Shown here: positions 53,605 through 62,518 of the stretch, piece after piece | Layout: each line of letters begins with the position of its first letter | How positions within the stretch are numbered: the first letter of the stretch is position 1 | Source of the DNA: Polaribacter dokdonensis | GTDB taxonomy: Bacteria; Bacteroidota; Bacteroidia; Flavobacteriales; Flavobacteriaceae | DNA length: 64,000 nucleotides | Direction: 5' to 3' | Assembly: GCF_024362345.1 (NCBI RefSeq) | Contig: NZ_CP101505.1 | Coordinates: 1,819,501 to 1,883,500 of the forward strand | Made by a program: the position numbers and the translations under genes | Notes under the pieces: model-generated | The model's input: only the letters and a program-made list of their open reading frames with translations | Told to the model about the DNA's origin: nothing | Databases searched by the model: none

Positions 53605-54597
53605 ATGAAATACAATTTATTATTTTTGATTTGTTTGCTACTAACTTGTTGTAAACAAACCCAAAAGAAAGAAAAATTGAGTAAGAAAATTGTAATAGCA
53701 CATAGAGGAGCATCTGCTTATTTACCAGAACACACCCTAGAAGCAAAAGCCATGGCTTTTGCAATGAATGTAAATTTTATAGAGCAAGATTTGGTGTTGA
53801 GTAAAGATGATGTACCTATTGTTATACATGATATTTATTTAGATGATGTTACAGATGTTGCTACCAAATTCCCAAATAGAAAAAGAAAAGACAATCGATT
53901 TTATGTTATAGATTTTACCTATCAAGAATTAAAAACATTACAGGTTACAGAGCGTTTTAATCCAAAAACTGGAAAACAATTTTATCCTGATAGATTTCCA
54001 AAATGGAAAGGCAGTTTTAAACTACACTCTCTACAAGAAGAAATTGAATTGATACAAGGATTAAATGCTTCTACAGGAAAAAAAATTGGTATTTATCCTG
54101 AAATTAAGGAACCAAAATTTCATCAAAAAGAAGGTAAAAATCTAACTTCTGTTGTTTTAAAAGTATTGGATGATTATGGTTACAAAACCAAAAATGATAA
54201 TTGTATTCTTCAATGTTTTGATGCTAACGAACTAGAAAGAATTAGAGTTGAATTAAAATCAGAACTATTTTTAGTGCAATTGATAGAACATAAAGAAGAA
54301 GCTAAACAACTAAAACATTTTGCTACTTATGCAGATGGAATTGGACCTTGGTACAAACAAATTTTACTAGAAAAAGTAGAGGGTAAATTTACATTTACAA
54401 ACCTTGTAAAAGAAGCACATGAATTAGAATTAAAAGTGCATCCTTACACATTTAGGGCAGATGCTTTGGCTGAATTCTCGTCTTTTAATGAAATGTTAGA
54501 AACCTTGCTTATTGATGCTAATGTAGATGGTGCTTTCACGGATTTTCCTGATAAAGTAGTTCATTTTCTTAAAAATCGTAATCAGTTAAAAGAATAG
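53605..54597 (+). CDS. glpQ: Glycerophosphodiester phosphodiesterase, lipoprotein
   Basis: A 330-residue lipoprotein, lipobox LLTC with Cys15. The GDPD TIM barrel shows IAHRGASAYLPEHT (His33, Arg34), Glu60 and Asp62 in FIEQDLVLSKD, and His75 in VIHD. It hydrolyses deacylated phospholipids to glycerol-3-phosphate in the periplasm. The length and inserted loops (KTGKQFYPDRFPKWKG) match the GlpQ subtype rather than cytoplasmic UgpQ. Confidence 0.93.
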   Translation: MKYNLLFLICLLLTCCKQTQKKEKLSKKIVIAHRGASAYLPEHTLEAKAMAFAMNVNFIEQDLVLSKDDVPIVIHDIYLDDVTDVATKFPNRKRKDNRFYVIDFTYQELKTLQVTERFNPKTGKQFYPDRFPKWKGSFKLHSLQEEIELIQGLNASTGKKIGIYPEIKEPKFHQKEGKNLTSVVLKVLDDYGYKTKNDNCILQCFDANELERIRVELKSELFLVQLIEHKEEAKQLKHFATYADGIGPWYKQILLEKVEGKFTFTNLVKEAHELELKVHPYTFRADALAEFSSFNEMLETLLIDANVDGAFTDFPDKVVHFLKNRNQLKE

Positions 54598-54647
54598 ACC
54601 TTTTTCTTAATTTCTTTCCGTATTTTTAATTGTAAATACATCAAAAA

Positions 54648-55181
54648 ATGGATTTAGAAAGCTTTAAAATACAGCATACGAACAACACTTTAGAGGTTTA
54701 CAAGAAAGATATATTACAGTTTTCATCTGCTTGGTATTCTGGTTTTGGTAAGTTTCATACAGATGTTTTTAACTCCGATAAAAAAATTATTTATACTGTA
54801 ACTAAACAATTTCAGTTTTGGAAATGGAGGATGGTGTATCACATCAAAAAAGATACTAAGGAACTTTCTGAATTAATTTCTAAAAACAATAAGAAGACTA
54901 TATTTTCTATAGATGTGAACGAAATTACCTATCAAATTAAAATTCATTTTCAGAGTAGATTATCAATTTTTAAAAACGATAGTAAAATTGCAGAATTTAA
55001 TGAAGCTTGTACTAAAGATGATTTTGCAGGTAAAGTAAAATTATTACTATTAGATAAAAACGATTTAGAGATCGCTTTTTTAATGTATTCTTGTTTAAAA
55101 ATAGGAGAGCAAAACAGGTCTAGTAAATCTATTATTGCCAGTCAAAAACAATTAGAACCTAATGATGATCCTTGGAGTTAG
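54648..55181 (+). CDS. Conserved hypothetical protein, possibly tubby/LURP-like
   Basis: A 177-residue protein without signal peptide. It is made of short beta strands with aromatic residues (KKIIYTVTKQFQFWKWRMVY, then QSRLSIFKNDSKIAEF) reminiscent of the single-layer beta fold of tubby-like or LURP-one-related proteins. That similarity is by eye only. The C-terminus is hydrophilic and ends DDPWS. It follows glpQ by 50 bp and faces the ClC gene tail to tail. Confidence 0.55.
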   Translation: MDLESFKIQHTNNTLEVYKKDILQFSSAWYSGFGKFHTDVFNSDKKIIYTVTKQFQFWKWRMVYHIKKDTKELSELISKNNKKTIFSIDVNEITYQIKIHFQSRLSIFKNDSKIAEFNEACTKDDFAGKVKLLLLDKNDLEIAFLMYSCLKIGEQNRSSKSIIASQKQLEPNDDPWS

Positions 55182-55182
55182 T

Positions 55183-56958
55183 TTAACTGGTTACTTCTAT
55201 TAACTTATTTCTATAGGCAGTTAATAATTTAGATTTTGAAATAAAACCAATATATTTATCTCCTTGCACAACAGGTAAATTCCAGGCATCACTAGTTTTA
55301 AATTTCTTCATAATTTCTGTAACAGAATCATCATAAAATATAATTTCTGGAGCTGCTTTCATTAAAGTTTCTACAGTAACATTATTATACATTTCTGTAT
55401 CAAACATAAAAGGCCTTATATCATCTAAGAGAACAATACCTAAGAAAACTTTATCTGAATTTGTAACAGGAAAAATGTTTCTAGTAGATTTTGCAACTGC
55501 TGATTTTAGCATATCTCCTAGTAACATTTCTGGATGAATGGTTTTAAAATTCTTTTCTATTAATCGATCAACCTTCATCATCATCATCACATTCTTGTCC
55601 TTATTATGAGTTATTAATTCACCTCTTTTTGCCAATTCTGTTGTGTAAATAGAATTTGCAATAAAGTATTTGGTAAAAGCAAAACTTATAGCAGCAACCA
55701 ACATTAATGGTACAAATAAATCATAACCTCCTGTTATTTCTGCAATTAAAAAAATGGCTGTTAAAGGCGCATGTAAAACACCAGCCATTAAACCAGTCAT
55801 ACCAATTAGTGTAAAGTTAGATTCAGACACATTACCTCCTAAAGTATTTATGATTTTCGCAAATACATTACCCAAAGATGCTCCCATAAAAAGTGTTGGT
55901 ATAAAGATACCTCCAACTCCACCAGCTGCAAATGTGGTTGTCATTGCAATAGCTTTAAACAAAGCAATTATAATTAGAAATGCAATAACAATCCAAATAT
56001 TGGTTAAATCTACATTATAAGGTAATGTTGCTAAAGCATCTGCTGTGTTTCCATTCAATAAATTATTTATTAATCCATAACCTTCACCATATAAAGGAGG
56101 AATTAAATACAACATTAAACCAATAGCAAAGCCACCAATAATTAATCTATGTATTCGTTTTTTAAAGTGATTAAAGAACTTTGTAATTCTAAAATAAATT
56201 TTAGAAAAATAGACAGAAGCTACACCTGTACCTAACCCTAAAATAATGTAATACAAAACATCCTTAATCTCAAAAGTATCTATAAGCTGAAAACCAAAAA
56301 GCGCATCTCTTTCAAAGAAAAAATAAGATGTAATTATTGCTGAAACAGATGCTAATAAAAGTGGTACTAAAGATGCAAATGCCAAATCTAAACTAAAGAT
56401 TTCTACTGCAAATACAATAGCTGCAACTGGTGCTTTAAACATAGAGGACATTGCACCAGCTGTTGCACAACCAATAAGCAACATTCTAGTTTTAGGGCTC
56501 ATATGAAATAACTGAGCAACATAAGAACCTAAAGCAGCACCTGTACTAACTGCTGGGCCTTGCAACCCTGCAGAACCACCAAAACCAACTGTAATTGGAG
56601 CCGTAATTAAAGAAGCATACATTTTGTACTTTTCAATAATTCCGTTTTTTTTAGAAACAGCATGTAATGTGGTCGAAATTCCATGGCCTATCTCTTTTTT
56701 TATCACCTTCTTTTTAATGTAAAAGACGATAATTAAACCAATAATAGGAAAAATAAAATATAAGGAATGATGAAAATCTTTAATGAATTTACCTTCTAAA
56801 AGATTCTCGAAAAAGAACGTTAAATTCTTTAATACAGCAGTTCCTAAACCAGCCAATAAACCTACTAAAACACTAAGAACATAAATAAACTGACGTTCAG
56901 AAATAAACTGATATCTCCAAAGTAAAATTTGTTTTAGATATTTATTCTTAGTTGGCAT
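55183..56958 (-). CDS. ClC-type chloride channel with CBS domains and altered gating residue
   Basis: A 591-residue protein with about a dozen hydrophobic segments (residues 20-440) and two C-terminal CBS domains (about 465-590). ClC signatures are GSAGLQGP and GVGGIFIPTLFMG. In the GREGP motif of ClC transporters the extracellular gating Glu is Gln here (Gln133). The internal proton glutamate of FIIEE is also lost: the aligned FAVEIF keeps the first Glu (186) but has Ile187. The GSGIP anion loop reads GHGIS. This suggests an ungated or channel-like anion pathway rather than a proton-coupled exchanger. Confidence 0.9.
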   Translation of the reverse strand: MPTKNKYLKQILLWRYQFISERQFIYVLSVLVGLLAGLGTAVLKNLTFFFENLLEGKFIKDFHHSLYFIFPIIGLIIVFYIKKKVIKKEIGHGISTTLHAVSKKNGIIEKYKMYASLITAPITVGFGGSAGLQGPAVSTGAALGSYVAQLFHMSPKTRMLLIGCATAGAMSSMFKAPVAAIVFAVEIFSLDLAFASLVPLLLASVSAIITSYFFFERDALFGFQLIDTFEIKDVLYYIILGLGTGVASVYFSKIYFRITKFFNHFKKRIHRLIIGGFAIGLMLYLIPPLYGEGYGLINNLLNGNTADALATLPYNVDLTNIWIVIAFLIIIALFKAIAMTTTFAAGGVGGIFIPTLFMGASLGNVFAKIINTLGGNVSESNFTLIGMTGLMAGVLHAPLTAIFLIAEITGGYDLFVPLMLVAAISFAFTKYFIANSIYTTELAKRGELITHNKDKNVMMMMKVDRLIEKNFKTIHPEMLLGDMLKSAVAKSTRNIFPVTNSDKVFLGIVLLDDIRPFMFDTEMYNNVTVETLMKAAPEIIFYDDSVTEIMKKFKTSDAWNLPVVQGDKYIGFISKSKLLTAYRNKLIEVTS

Positions 56959-56966
56959 AAAGAGAA

Positions 56967-57674
56967 CTACTTTCTTTTAGATAAAATGTCTGTACCTAAA
57001 TAACCATTGTCTTTGTTATAATACCAAGCTCTAATCTTTGGCATTTTAATGTCATTAACAGTCTCTAAACCTGATAATAAAATGTATTCTCCACTATCTT
57101 TTGTATCCTTAAAAAACTGATAAACTTCCATTGCATAAGTATCAGGATTAAAATAAAAGTACCAAGTATCTTTACCTACATCCTTACTATAGGTTGCTTT
57201 TAGTACCAAATACTCTTTTCCTTTAAAATTACGCTTTTCTACTTTTTGATGAATAATAGTTCCTTCATCTTTTAATTTCATAGGCAAGCCATATAAATAT
57301 GTATAATAGTTTTTGTATAATTTGGCACGTTCGCAATTTAAACTATACTTTTTCTTTATTTCTGCTGATAAGTTATGATTTCCATTTAAACTAACACTGC
57401 AAGAACCTTTATCTAAAGCAAATTGGGTAATCACTGTATCCCTTTTAGCAAGAACAGCAAAGTATTGATTAGGCAAATCAATATTAATTTTACTAATTCT
57501 ATCTGCATTCTTAGGTGTTTCCATAGTTACAAACAACTCACCTTTAAAAGTTTCCCAATTTCCATTTGGATCATGAAATTGTATGGCTTTTTGTAGTAAT
57601 TCGTTTCCTGTAATTGTTTGAGAAAACGTTGTTATTGAAATAAATAGGACTAAAAGTATGGCTAGTTTTTTCAT
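56967..57674 (-). CDS. DUF6503 family exported protein
   Basis: A 235-residue protein with a signal peptide ending near TFSQ. The run AIQFHDPNGNWETFKGEL and KDTWYFYFNPDTYAMEVYQF is what I associate with DUF6503, a lipoprotein-carrier-like (LolA-type) beta fold in Bacteroidota. It may bind a lipid or other hydrophobic ligand in the periplasm; that is inference. The gene lies eight bases upstream of the ClC gene on the same strand and is probably its operon partner. Confidence 0.8.
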   Translation of the reverse strand: MKKLAILLVLFISITTFSQTITGNELLQKAIQFHDPNGNWETFKGELFVTMETPKNADRISKINIDLPNQYFAVLAKRDTVITQFALDKGSCSVSLNGNHNLSAEIKKKYSLNCERAKLYKNYYTYLYGLPMKLKDEGTIIHQKVEKRNFKGKEYLVLKATYSKDVGKDTWYFYFNPDTYAMEVYQFFKDTKDSGEYILLSGLETVNDIKMPKIRAWYYNKDNGYLGTDILSKRK

Positions 57675-57707
57675 ATTTTAAAAGTAATAAAAATAGCGAA
57701 AAGAAAA

Positions 57708-57735
57708 ACTCCACAGATTTTAAAACCTGTGGAGT
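57708..57735 (-). terminator. Terminator after aspS
   Basis: A 9-bp stem, 57708-57716 with 57727-57735 (ACTCCACAG with CTGTGGAGT), 10-base loop. On the minus strand it is followed by a T-rich tract, 24 bp after the aspS stop. Confidence 0.8.
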
Positions 57736-57758
57736 CTAAAAAATAATTTATAGTTGGA

Positions 57759-59513
57759 TTATTCTCGAATATCCAATTTTAAACTTAACTCTTGTAATTG
57801 CTCATCATCAATAAATGCAGGTGCATCTATCATAACATCTCTACCTGAATTATTTTTTGGGAAAGCAATAAAATCACGAATGGTTTCCTGACCTCCTAAA
57901 ATTGCAACCAATCTATCTAAACCAAAAGCCAAACCTCCATGAGGTGGAGCTCCATACTCAAAAGCATCCATTAAGAAACCAAATTGAGCCTTAGCTTCTT
58001 CTTCAGAAAAACCTAAATGTTTTAACATTGTTGCCTGAATTTCTTTATCATGAATTCTGATAGATCCTCCACCAATCTCATTTCCATTTAAAACTAAATC
58101 GTAAGCATTTGCTTTTACTTCTCCTGGTTTAGAATCTAACAATTCCAATTGACCTGGTTTTGGTGATGTAAATGGATGGTGCATTGCATGATAATGACCA
58201 GTTTCTTCATCTAACTCTAATAATGGGAAATCTATTACCCAAAGAGGAGCAAATACTTTAGGGTCTCTTAACCCTAAACGTTCTGCTAATTCCATTCTTA
58301 AAGCAGACATTTGTGCTCTAACTTTATTGGTTTCTCCAGATAAAACACACACTAAATCACCAGGTTTTGCACCAGTAACTTCAACCCATTTTGCTAAATC
58401 TTCTTGATCGTAAAACTTGTCTACAGAAGATTTAAAAGAGCCATCTTCATTAACTCTACAATAAATCATTCCAAGAGCACCAACTTGTGGCCTTTTTACC
58501 CATTTAATGATGTTGTCTATCTCTTTTCTTGTGTATGCGTTTCCACCAGGAACAGCAATACCAATTACAAGTTCAGCATCATTAAATACTTTAAAATCTT
58601 TATGCTGAGTTACTGCATTTAGTTCTCCAAATTCCATTCCAAAACGAATATCTGGTTTATCATTTCCATACAAACGCATTGCATCATCAAACAACATTCT
58701 TGGGAATTTCTCTACCTCAACTCCATTAATTTCTTTTAATAAATGTCTGGTTAATCCTTCAAAAATATTTAGAATATCTTCTTGTTCAACAAACGCCATT
58801 TCACAGTCAATTTGTGTAAATTCTGGCTGTCTGTCTGCACGTAAATCTTCATCTCTAAAACACTTTACAATCTGAAAGTATTTATCCATTCCTCCAACCA
58901 TCAGCAATTGTTTGAAAGTTTGAGGACTTTGAGGTAAGGCATAAAACTGGCCTTCGTTCATTCTAGAAGGAACTACAAAATCTCTTGCTCCTTCTGGAGT
59001 AGATTTAATTAAATAAGGTGTTTCTACTTCTATAAATTCTTGATCAGACAAATATTTACGAACTTCCATAGCTACTTTATGACGAAAAATCAAACTGTCT
59101 TTTACAGGGTTTCTTCTAATATCTAAGTATCTATATTTCATTCTGATGTCTTCTCCTCCATCAGTTTTATCTTCAATTGTAAAAGGAGGTAACTTGGCTT
59201 CGTTTAAAATTTCTAATTCAGAAACCAATACTTCAATTTCACCAGTAGCTAATCTATCATTCTTAGATTCTCTCTCAATAACAGTACCTTTTACCTGAAT
59301 TACAAATTCTCTACCTAAAGATTTTGCTTTTTCTATAATGTCTTTAGAAGTACGTTCTTCATCAAAAATTAACTGCGTAATTCCATATCTATCTCGCAAA
59401 TCTACCCAAACCATAAAACCTTTGTCTCTAGATTTTTGTACCCAACCTGCTAGTGTAACTTCTGTGTTAATGTGTGATGCTCTTAAGGCACCACAAGAAT
59501 GACTTCTGTACAT
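57759..59513 (-). CDS. aspS: Aspartyl-tRNA synthetase
   Basis: A 584-residue class IIb synthetase. It has the N-terminal OB-fold anticodon domain ([20 protein letters not shown]), motif 2 [19 protein letters not shown], the bacterial GAD insertion, and motif 3 [13 protein letters not shown]. It charges tRNA-Asp; with no sign of discrimination from tRNA-Asn I do not comment on specificity. Length is normal for the bacterial type. The leader of about 70 bases is longer than that of most genes here. Confidence 0.97.
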   Translation of the reverse strand: MYRSHSCGALRASHINTEVTLAGWVQKSRDKGFMVWVDLRDRYGITQLIFDEERTSKDIIEKAKSLGREFVIQVKGTVIERESKNDRLATGEIEVLVSELEILNEAKLPPFTIEDKTDGGEDIRMKYRYLDIRRNPVKDSLIFRHKVAMEVRKYLSDQEFIEVETPYLIKSTPEGARDFVVPSRMNEGQFYALPQSPQTFKQLLMVGGMDKYFQIVKCFRDEDLRADRQPEFTQIDCEMAFVEQEDILNIFEGLTRHLLKEINGVEVEKFPRMLFDDAMRLYGNDKPDIRFGMEFGELNAVTQHKDFKVFNDAELVIGIAVPGGNAYTRKEIDNIIKWVKRPQVGALGMIYCRVNEDGSFKSSVDKFYDQEDLAKWVEVTGAKPGDLVCVLSGETNKVRAQMSALRMELAERLGLRDPKVFAPLWVIDFPLLELDEETGHYHAMHHPFTSPKPGQLELLDSKPGEVKANAYDLVLNGNEIGGGSIRIHDKEIQATMLKHLGFSEEEAKAQFGFLMDAFEYGAPPHGGLAFGLDRLVAILGGQETIRDFIAFPKNNSGRDVMIDAPAFIDDEQLQELSLKLDIRE

Positions 59514-59591
59514 TTCTTATTAAAAATTTTCTTCCGCAAAAAAGCGAATATCCTTAAATTAACATCCCAAATTTATTTCGGGATCTGTGTG

Positions 59592-59599
59592 CAAAATTA
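59592..59599 (-). promoter_or_regulatory. TAnnTTTG core for aspS
   Basis: Minus-strand TAATTTTG followed by CAC, predicted start near 59585 and leader of about 70 bases, with a weak 5-bp dyad (ATCCC/GGGAT) inside it. Confidence 0.5.
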
Positions 59600-59624
59600 C
59601 ACATTTTATCCATTAAAATCTTTG

Positions 59625-59632
59625 TAAATTTG
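59625..59632 (+). promoter_or_regulatory. TAnnTTTG core directly before the cupin gene
   Basis: TAAATTTG ends six bases before the ATG at 59638, so initiation should fall at the start codon (leaderless). A second, less exact element just upstream cannot be excluded. Confidence 0.45.
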
Positions 59633-59637
59633 TTTTT

Positions 59638-59997
59638 ATGAGCGTAGTTAATATTCAAGAAAAATTTAACCTTTTTACAGATTTATGGTCGCCTAAAAAA
59701 ATAGGAGAATTAAATGGACAGCAAATTTTATTGGCAAAAATAAAAGGAGAATTTGTTTTTCATAAGCATGATAATGAAGATGAACTTTTTATGGTAAAAA
59801 AAGGTGTTTTAGAAATGCATTTACATGATAAAATTGTAACCATAAATGAAGGCGAATTCTATATTGTGCCTAAAGGTGTAGAGCATAAACCTGTTGCCAA
59901 AGAAGAAGTTCATATACTTTTATTTGAACCACTTTCTACAAAACATACAGGAGATGTTGTTGCAGATATAACTGTAGACACTTACGAATCAATATAA
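59638..59997 (+). CDS. Cupin domain protein
   Basis: A 119-residue single-cupin protein. Metal-binding residues appear as HKHDNEDELFMV (two His and Glu) and the second motif GEFYIVPKGVEHKPVA with a His. It probably binds Fe or Mn; the ligand or substrate is unknown. Likely cytoplasmic, no signal peptide. It lies divergent from aspS and 68 bp before rsmI. Confidence 0.85.
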   Translation: MSVVNIQEKFNLFTDLWSPKKIGELNGQQILLAKIKGEFVFHKHDNEDELFMVKKGVLEMHLHDKIVTINEGEFYIVPKGVEHKPVAKEEVHILLFEPLSTKHTGDVVADITVDTYESI

Positions 59998-60001
59998 AAC
60001 G

Positions 60002-60030
60002 TTATGAATTATGAGTTTTGAGTGATGAGT
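60002..60030 (+). repeat. Degenerate 7-bp tandem repeat
   Basis: Four heptamers in a row: TTATGAA, TTATGAG, TTTTGAG, TGATGAG (60002-60029), then T. It lies in the gap between the cupin gene and rsmI. The following stretch ACTTAAAACCAAACACCAAA is also A/C-repetitive. Such arrays recur in flavobacterial intergenic DNA from memory; role unknown. Confidence 0.6.
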
Positions 60031-60065
60031 GCAAACTAATTACTTAAAACCAAACACCAAATTAA

Positions 60066-60740
60066 ATGAGTAAACTGTATTTAGTGCCAACACCAATTGG
60101 TAATTTAGAAGACATGACTTTTAGAGCGATTCGTATTCTAAAAGAAGCCGATTTTATTTTGGCTGAAGACACAAGAACAAGTGGAAAGTTGCTAAAACAT
60201 TTCGAAATTAATACACAAATGCATAGCCATCATATGCATAATGAGCACAAATCTATTGAAGGAATTTTAAATAGAATTAAAAGTGGAGAAACTTGCGCAG
60301 TTATTTCTGATGCTGGAACTCCAGCCATTTCTGATCCTGGTTTTTTACTAACCAGAGCCTGTGTAGAGAATAATATTGATGTTGAATGTTTACCAGGTGC
60401 AACTGCTTTTGTACCAGCTTTGGTAAATTCTGGTTTACCTAATGATAAATTTGTTTTTGAAGGGTTTTTACCAGTAAAAAAAGGAAGACAAACGCGTTTA
60501 TTATTATTAGCTGAAGAAACAAGAACTATGATTTTTTATGAATCTCCTCATAAACTTGTAAAAACTTTAGGGCATTTTGCAGAATATTTTGGTACAGAAA
60601 GAAAGGTTTCAGTTTCTAGAGAGCTTACAAAAATGTTTGAAGAAACTGTAAGAGGAACAGCCAATGAAGTTTTAGCTCATTTTACCAAAAAACCACCAAA
60701 AGGCGAAATTGTAATTATAGTTGAAGGAAAAAATAAATAA
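60066..60740 (+). CDS. rsmI: 16S rRNA 2'-O-ribose C1402 methyltransferase
   Basis: A 224-residue SAM-dependent methyltransferase of the tetrapyrrole-methylase fold. Signatures are YLVPTPIGNLEDMTFRAI, AEDTRTSGKLLKHF, ISDAGTPAISDPG and VSRELTKMFEE. It modifies C1402 in the 30S decoding centre. Length is slightly short compared with the E. coli protein, which has an extra C-terminal domain. HopJ-like gene follows two bases after its stop. Confidence 0.95.
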   Translation: MSKLYLVPTPIGNLEDMTFRAIRILKEADFILAEDTRTSGKLLKHFEINTQMHSHHMHNEHKSIEGILNRIKSGETCAVISDAGTPAISDPGFLLTRACVENNIDVECLPGATAFVPALVNSGLPNDKFVFEGFLPVKKGRQTRLLLLAEETRTMIFYESPHKLVKTLGHFAEYFGTERKVSVSRELTKMFEETVRGTANEVLAHFTKKPPKGEIVIIVEGKNK

Positions 60741-60742
60741 AA

Positions 60743-61084
60743 ATGATGATTATCAATTTTAAAAATAAACTCCAAAATAGTCCAAAAGAAATTTTATTTT
60801 CTGAAACTATGCAAGTTATAGAAGAGAATTACAACTTTAAGCCAACTGCATTTAAAAATGGAAATGTAGAAAATAAAGCAGGTGAAAATTCTGGCTCTTG
60901 TAAAGTTTTTGCCTTTGCTGCATTACAAGAACTAACTAAAGAAGAAACCTTATTATGTTTTGGGGAACATTATAGAAATGTTTTAGAAGACACAAATGGT
61001 ACATCTCATCAAAATATTAGAAACTTTATGAAATTTGGCTTGGAAGGTTTGTCTTTTGATAACCAAGCTCTAATAAAGAAGTAA
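60743..61084 (+). CDS. HopJ-like protein
   Basis: A 113-residue protein resembling the HopJ type III effector family (VIEENYNFKPTAFKNG, ENKAGENSGSCKVFAFA, LCFGEHYR). The name is inherited from a plant pathogen; this is clearly a general bacterial protein, with no type III system nearby. Function unknown. Two ATGs in a row at 60743 and 60746 are possible starts. Two bases after rsmI, so in the same unit. Confidence 0.85.
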   Translation: MMIINFKNKLQNSPKEILFSETMQVIEENYNFKPTAFKNGNVENKAGENSGSCKVFAFAALQELTKEETLLCFGEHYRNVLEDTNGTSHQNIRNFMKFGLEGLSFDNQALIKK

Positions 61085-61134
61085 ATCAGTTCATAATTGC
61101 AGTAATACAATTAAAAACAATTTACAAACTGGGT

Positions 61135-61142
61135 TATCTTTG
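61135..61142 (+). promoter_or_regulatory. TAnnTTTG core for the flavin oxidoreductase
   Basis: Perfect TATCTTTG, predicted start near 61149, leader about 11 bases to ATG 61160. Confidence 0.55.
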
Positions 61143-61159
61143 ATTGATTTACAATTGAT

Positions 61160-62518
61160 ATGGAAGATAAAAAATATGATGTTTTTGTTATAGGTAGTGG
61201 AATTGCAGGTCAAACAGCAGCAGAAATCTGTGCTAAAAACGGCTTAAAAGTAGCTATTGCAGACAATAAAGCTTATGGAGGAACTTGTGCCATTAGAGGT
61301 TGTGACCCTAAAAAAGTTATGCTACAGTTTGCTGAAATCACCCAAAAAGCAGCACATTTAAAAGGTTTAGGGTTTACTAAACTTTCTAAAATTAATTGGC
61401 AAGACATTCTTAATTTTAAAAATAATTTTACTGAAGCTGTTCCAAAATCTACAGAAAAAGATTTATCAGATTTAGATATCGATTTATATCATCAATCTCC
61501 AAAATTTTTATCAAAAAATGAAATTTCGGTTGAAGGCAAAACTGTTTATTCTGATAAATTTGTTATTGCTACTGGTTTAATACCAAGAACTTTAAAGTTT
61601 AAAGGTGCAGGGTTTTTAAAAACAAGTGACGATTTTTTCAATCTAAAAAAACTTCCAAAATCAGTTACATTTATTGGATCAGGATATATAGGTATGGAGT
61701 TTTGCTTTTTACTTTCTGCCTTAGGTTGTAAAGTAACAATGATTGATAGAGGCTCTTCTATTTTATCACAATTTGAAACATCATTAACAGATAAAGTTAG
61801 AGAGAACTTGGCCAATAATGGCGTCAAATTTATTTTTGATGCGACTATTTCATCCATAGAAAAACGTAGAAAAAAGTTGAAGTTAAATTATAAAATTGAT
61901 AATGAAGAGCTCAGTTTAAAATCACATGTAATTTTTAACACTTCAGGAAGAGTGCCTGCTACAGAAGCTTTAAATTTAGAGAATGCATCTATAAAATCAG
62001 ATAAAACCGGAATTGTAGTAAACGATTTTTTACAAAGTTTAAGTGCAGATAACGTTTATGCTTGTGGAGATGTTTCTAGTAAATCTCTACCCTTAACTCC
62101 ACTTTCTGGTTTACAAGGTTATATTGTTGGCCAAAATATTCTAAAAGAAAAAAGTAAGAAGTTTAAAAATCCGTTAGTACCTTCAATTGTATTTACGGCT
62201 CCTAATTTAGCAATGGTTGGCTATACAGAAGAAGAAGCTAAAAACCGATATAAGAATATAGAAATTTACGAAGGTGATGCCTCTGATTGGTATAATGCCA
62301 AGAAAGAAAATGCTCCTTTTTATGCTTATAAAATTATTACCAATAAAAGAACAGATGAAATTGTTGGAGCTCATTTATTAAGTAATGAGGCCAATGAAAC
62401 CATCAATATTTTTACAACAGCCATAAATTCGAAAATGACTGTAAGTAAATTTAAAGAAATGATATTTACTTATCCTTCTTATGCTAGTGATTTAAAAAGC
62501 ATGCTGAAAAAGAAGTAA
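61160..62518 (+). CDS. FAD/NAD(P)-dependent disulfide-reductase-like enzyme
   Basis: A 452-residue protein of the pyridine nucleotide-disulfide oxidoreductase family. FAD loop GSGIAGQTAAE at 12-22, redox pair Cys43/Cys48 in GGTCAIRGCDPKK, NAD loop FIGSGYIGMEF, and VYACGDV near the end. The C-terminal dimer domain should carry the catalytic His-Pro pair, but here reads FTYPSYASDL with Tyr in place of His. It is therefore unlikely to be a standard glutathione or mercuric reductase. Stop overlaps the next ATG (TAATG). Confidence 0.9.
   Translation: MEDKKYDVFVIGSGIAGQTAAEICAKNGLKVAIADNKAYGGTCAIRGCDPKKVMLQFAEITQKAAHLKGLGFTKLSKINWQDILNFKNNFTEAVPKSTEKDLSDLDIDLYHQSPKFLSKNEISVEGKTVYSDKFVIATGLIPRTLKFKGAGFLKTSDDFFNLKKLPKSVTFIGSGYIGMEFCFLLSALGCKVTMIDRGSSILSQFETSLTDKVRENLANNGVKFIFDATISSIEKRRKKLKLNYKIDNEELSLKSHVIFNTSGRVPATEALNLENASIKSDKTGIVVNDFLQSLSADNVYACGDVSSKSLPLTPLSGLQGYIVGQNILKEKSKKFKNPLVPSIVFTAPNLAMVGYTEEEAKNRYKNIEIYEGDASDWYNAKKENAPFYAYKIITNKRTDEIVGAHLLSNEANETINIFTTAINSKMTVSKFKEMIFTYPSYASDLKSMLKKK

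Noticed and set aside
55754-56020. Plus-strand frame inside the ClC gene
   Set aside because: Shadow frame; the minus-strand frame has clear ClC motifs.
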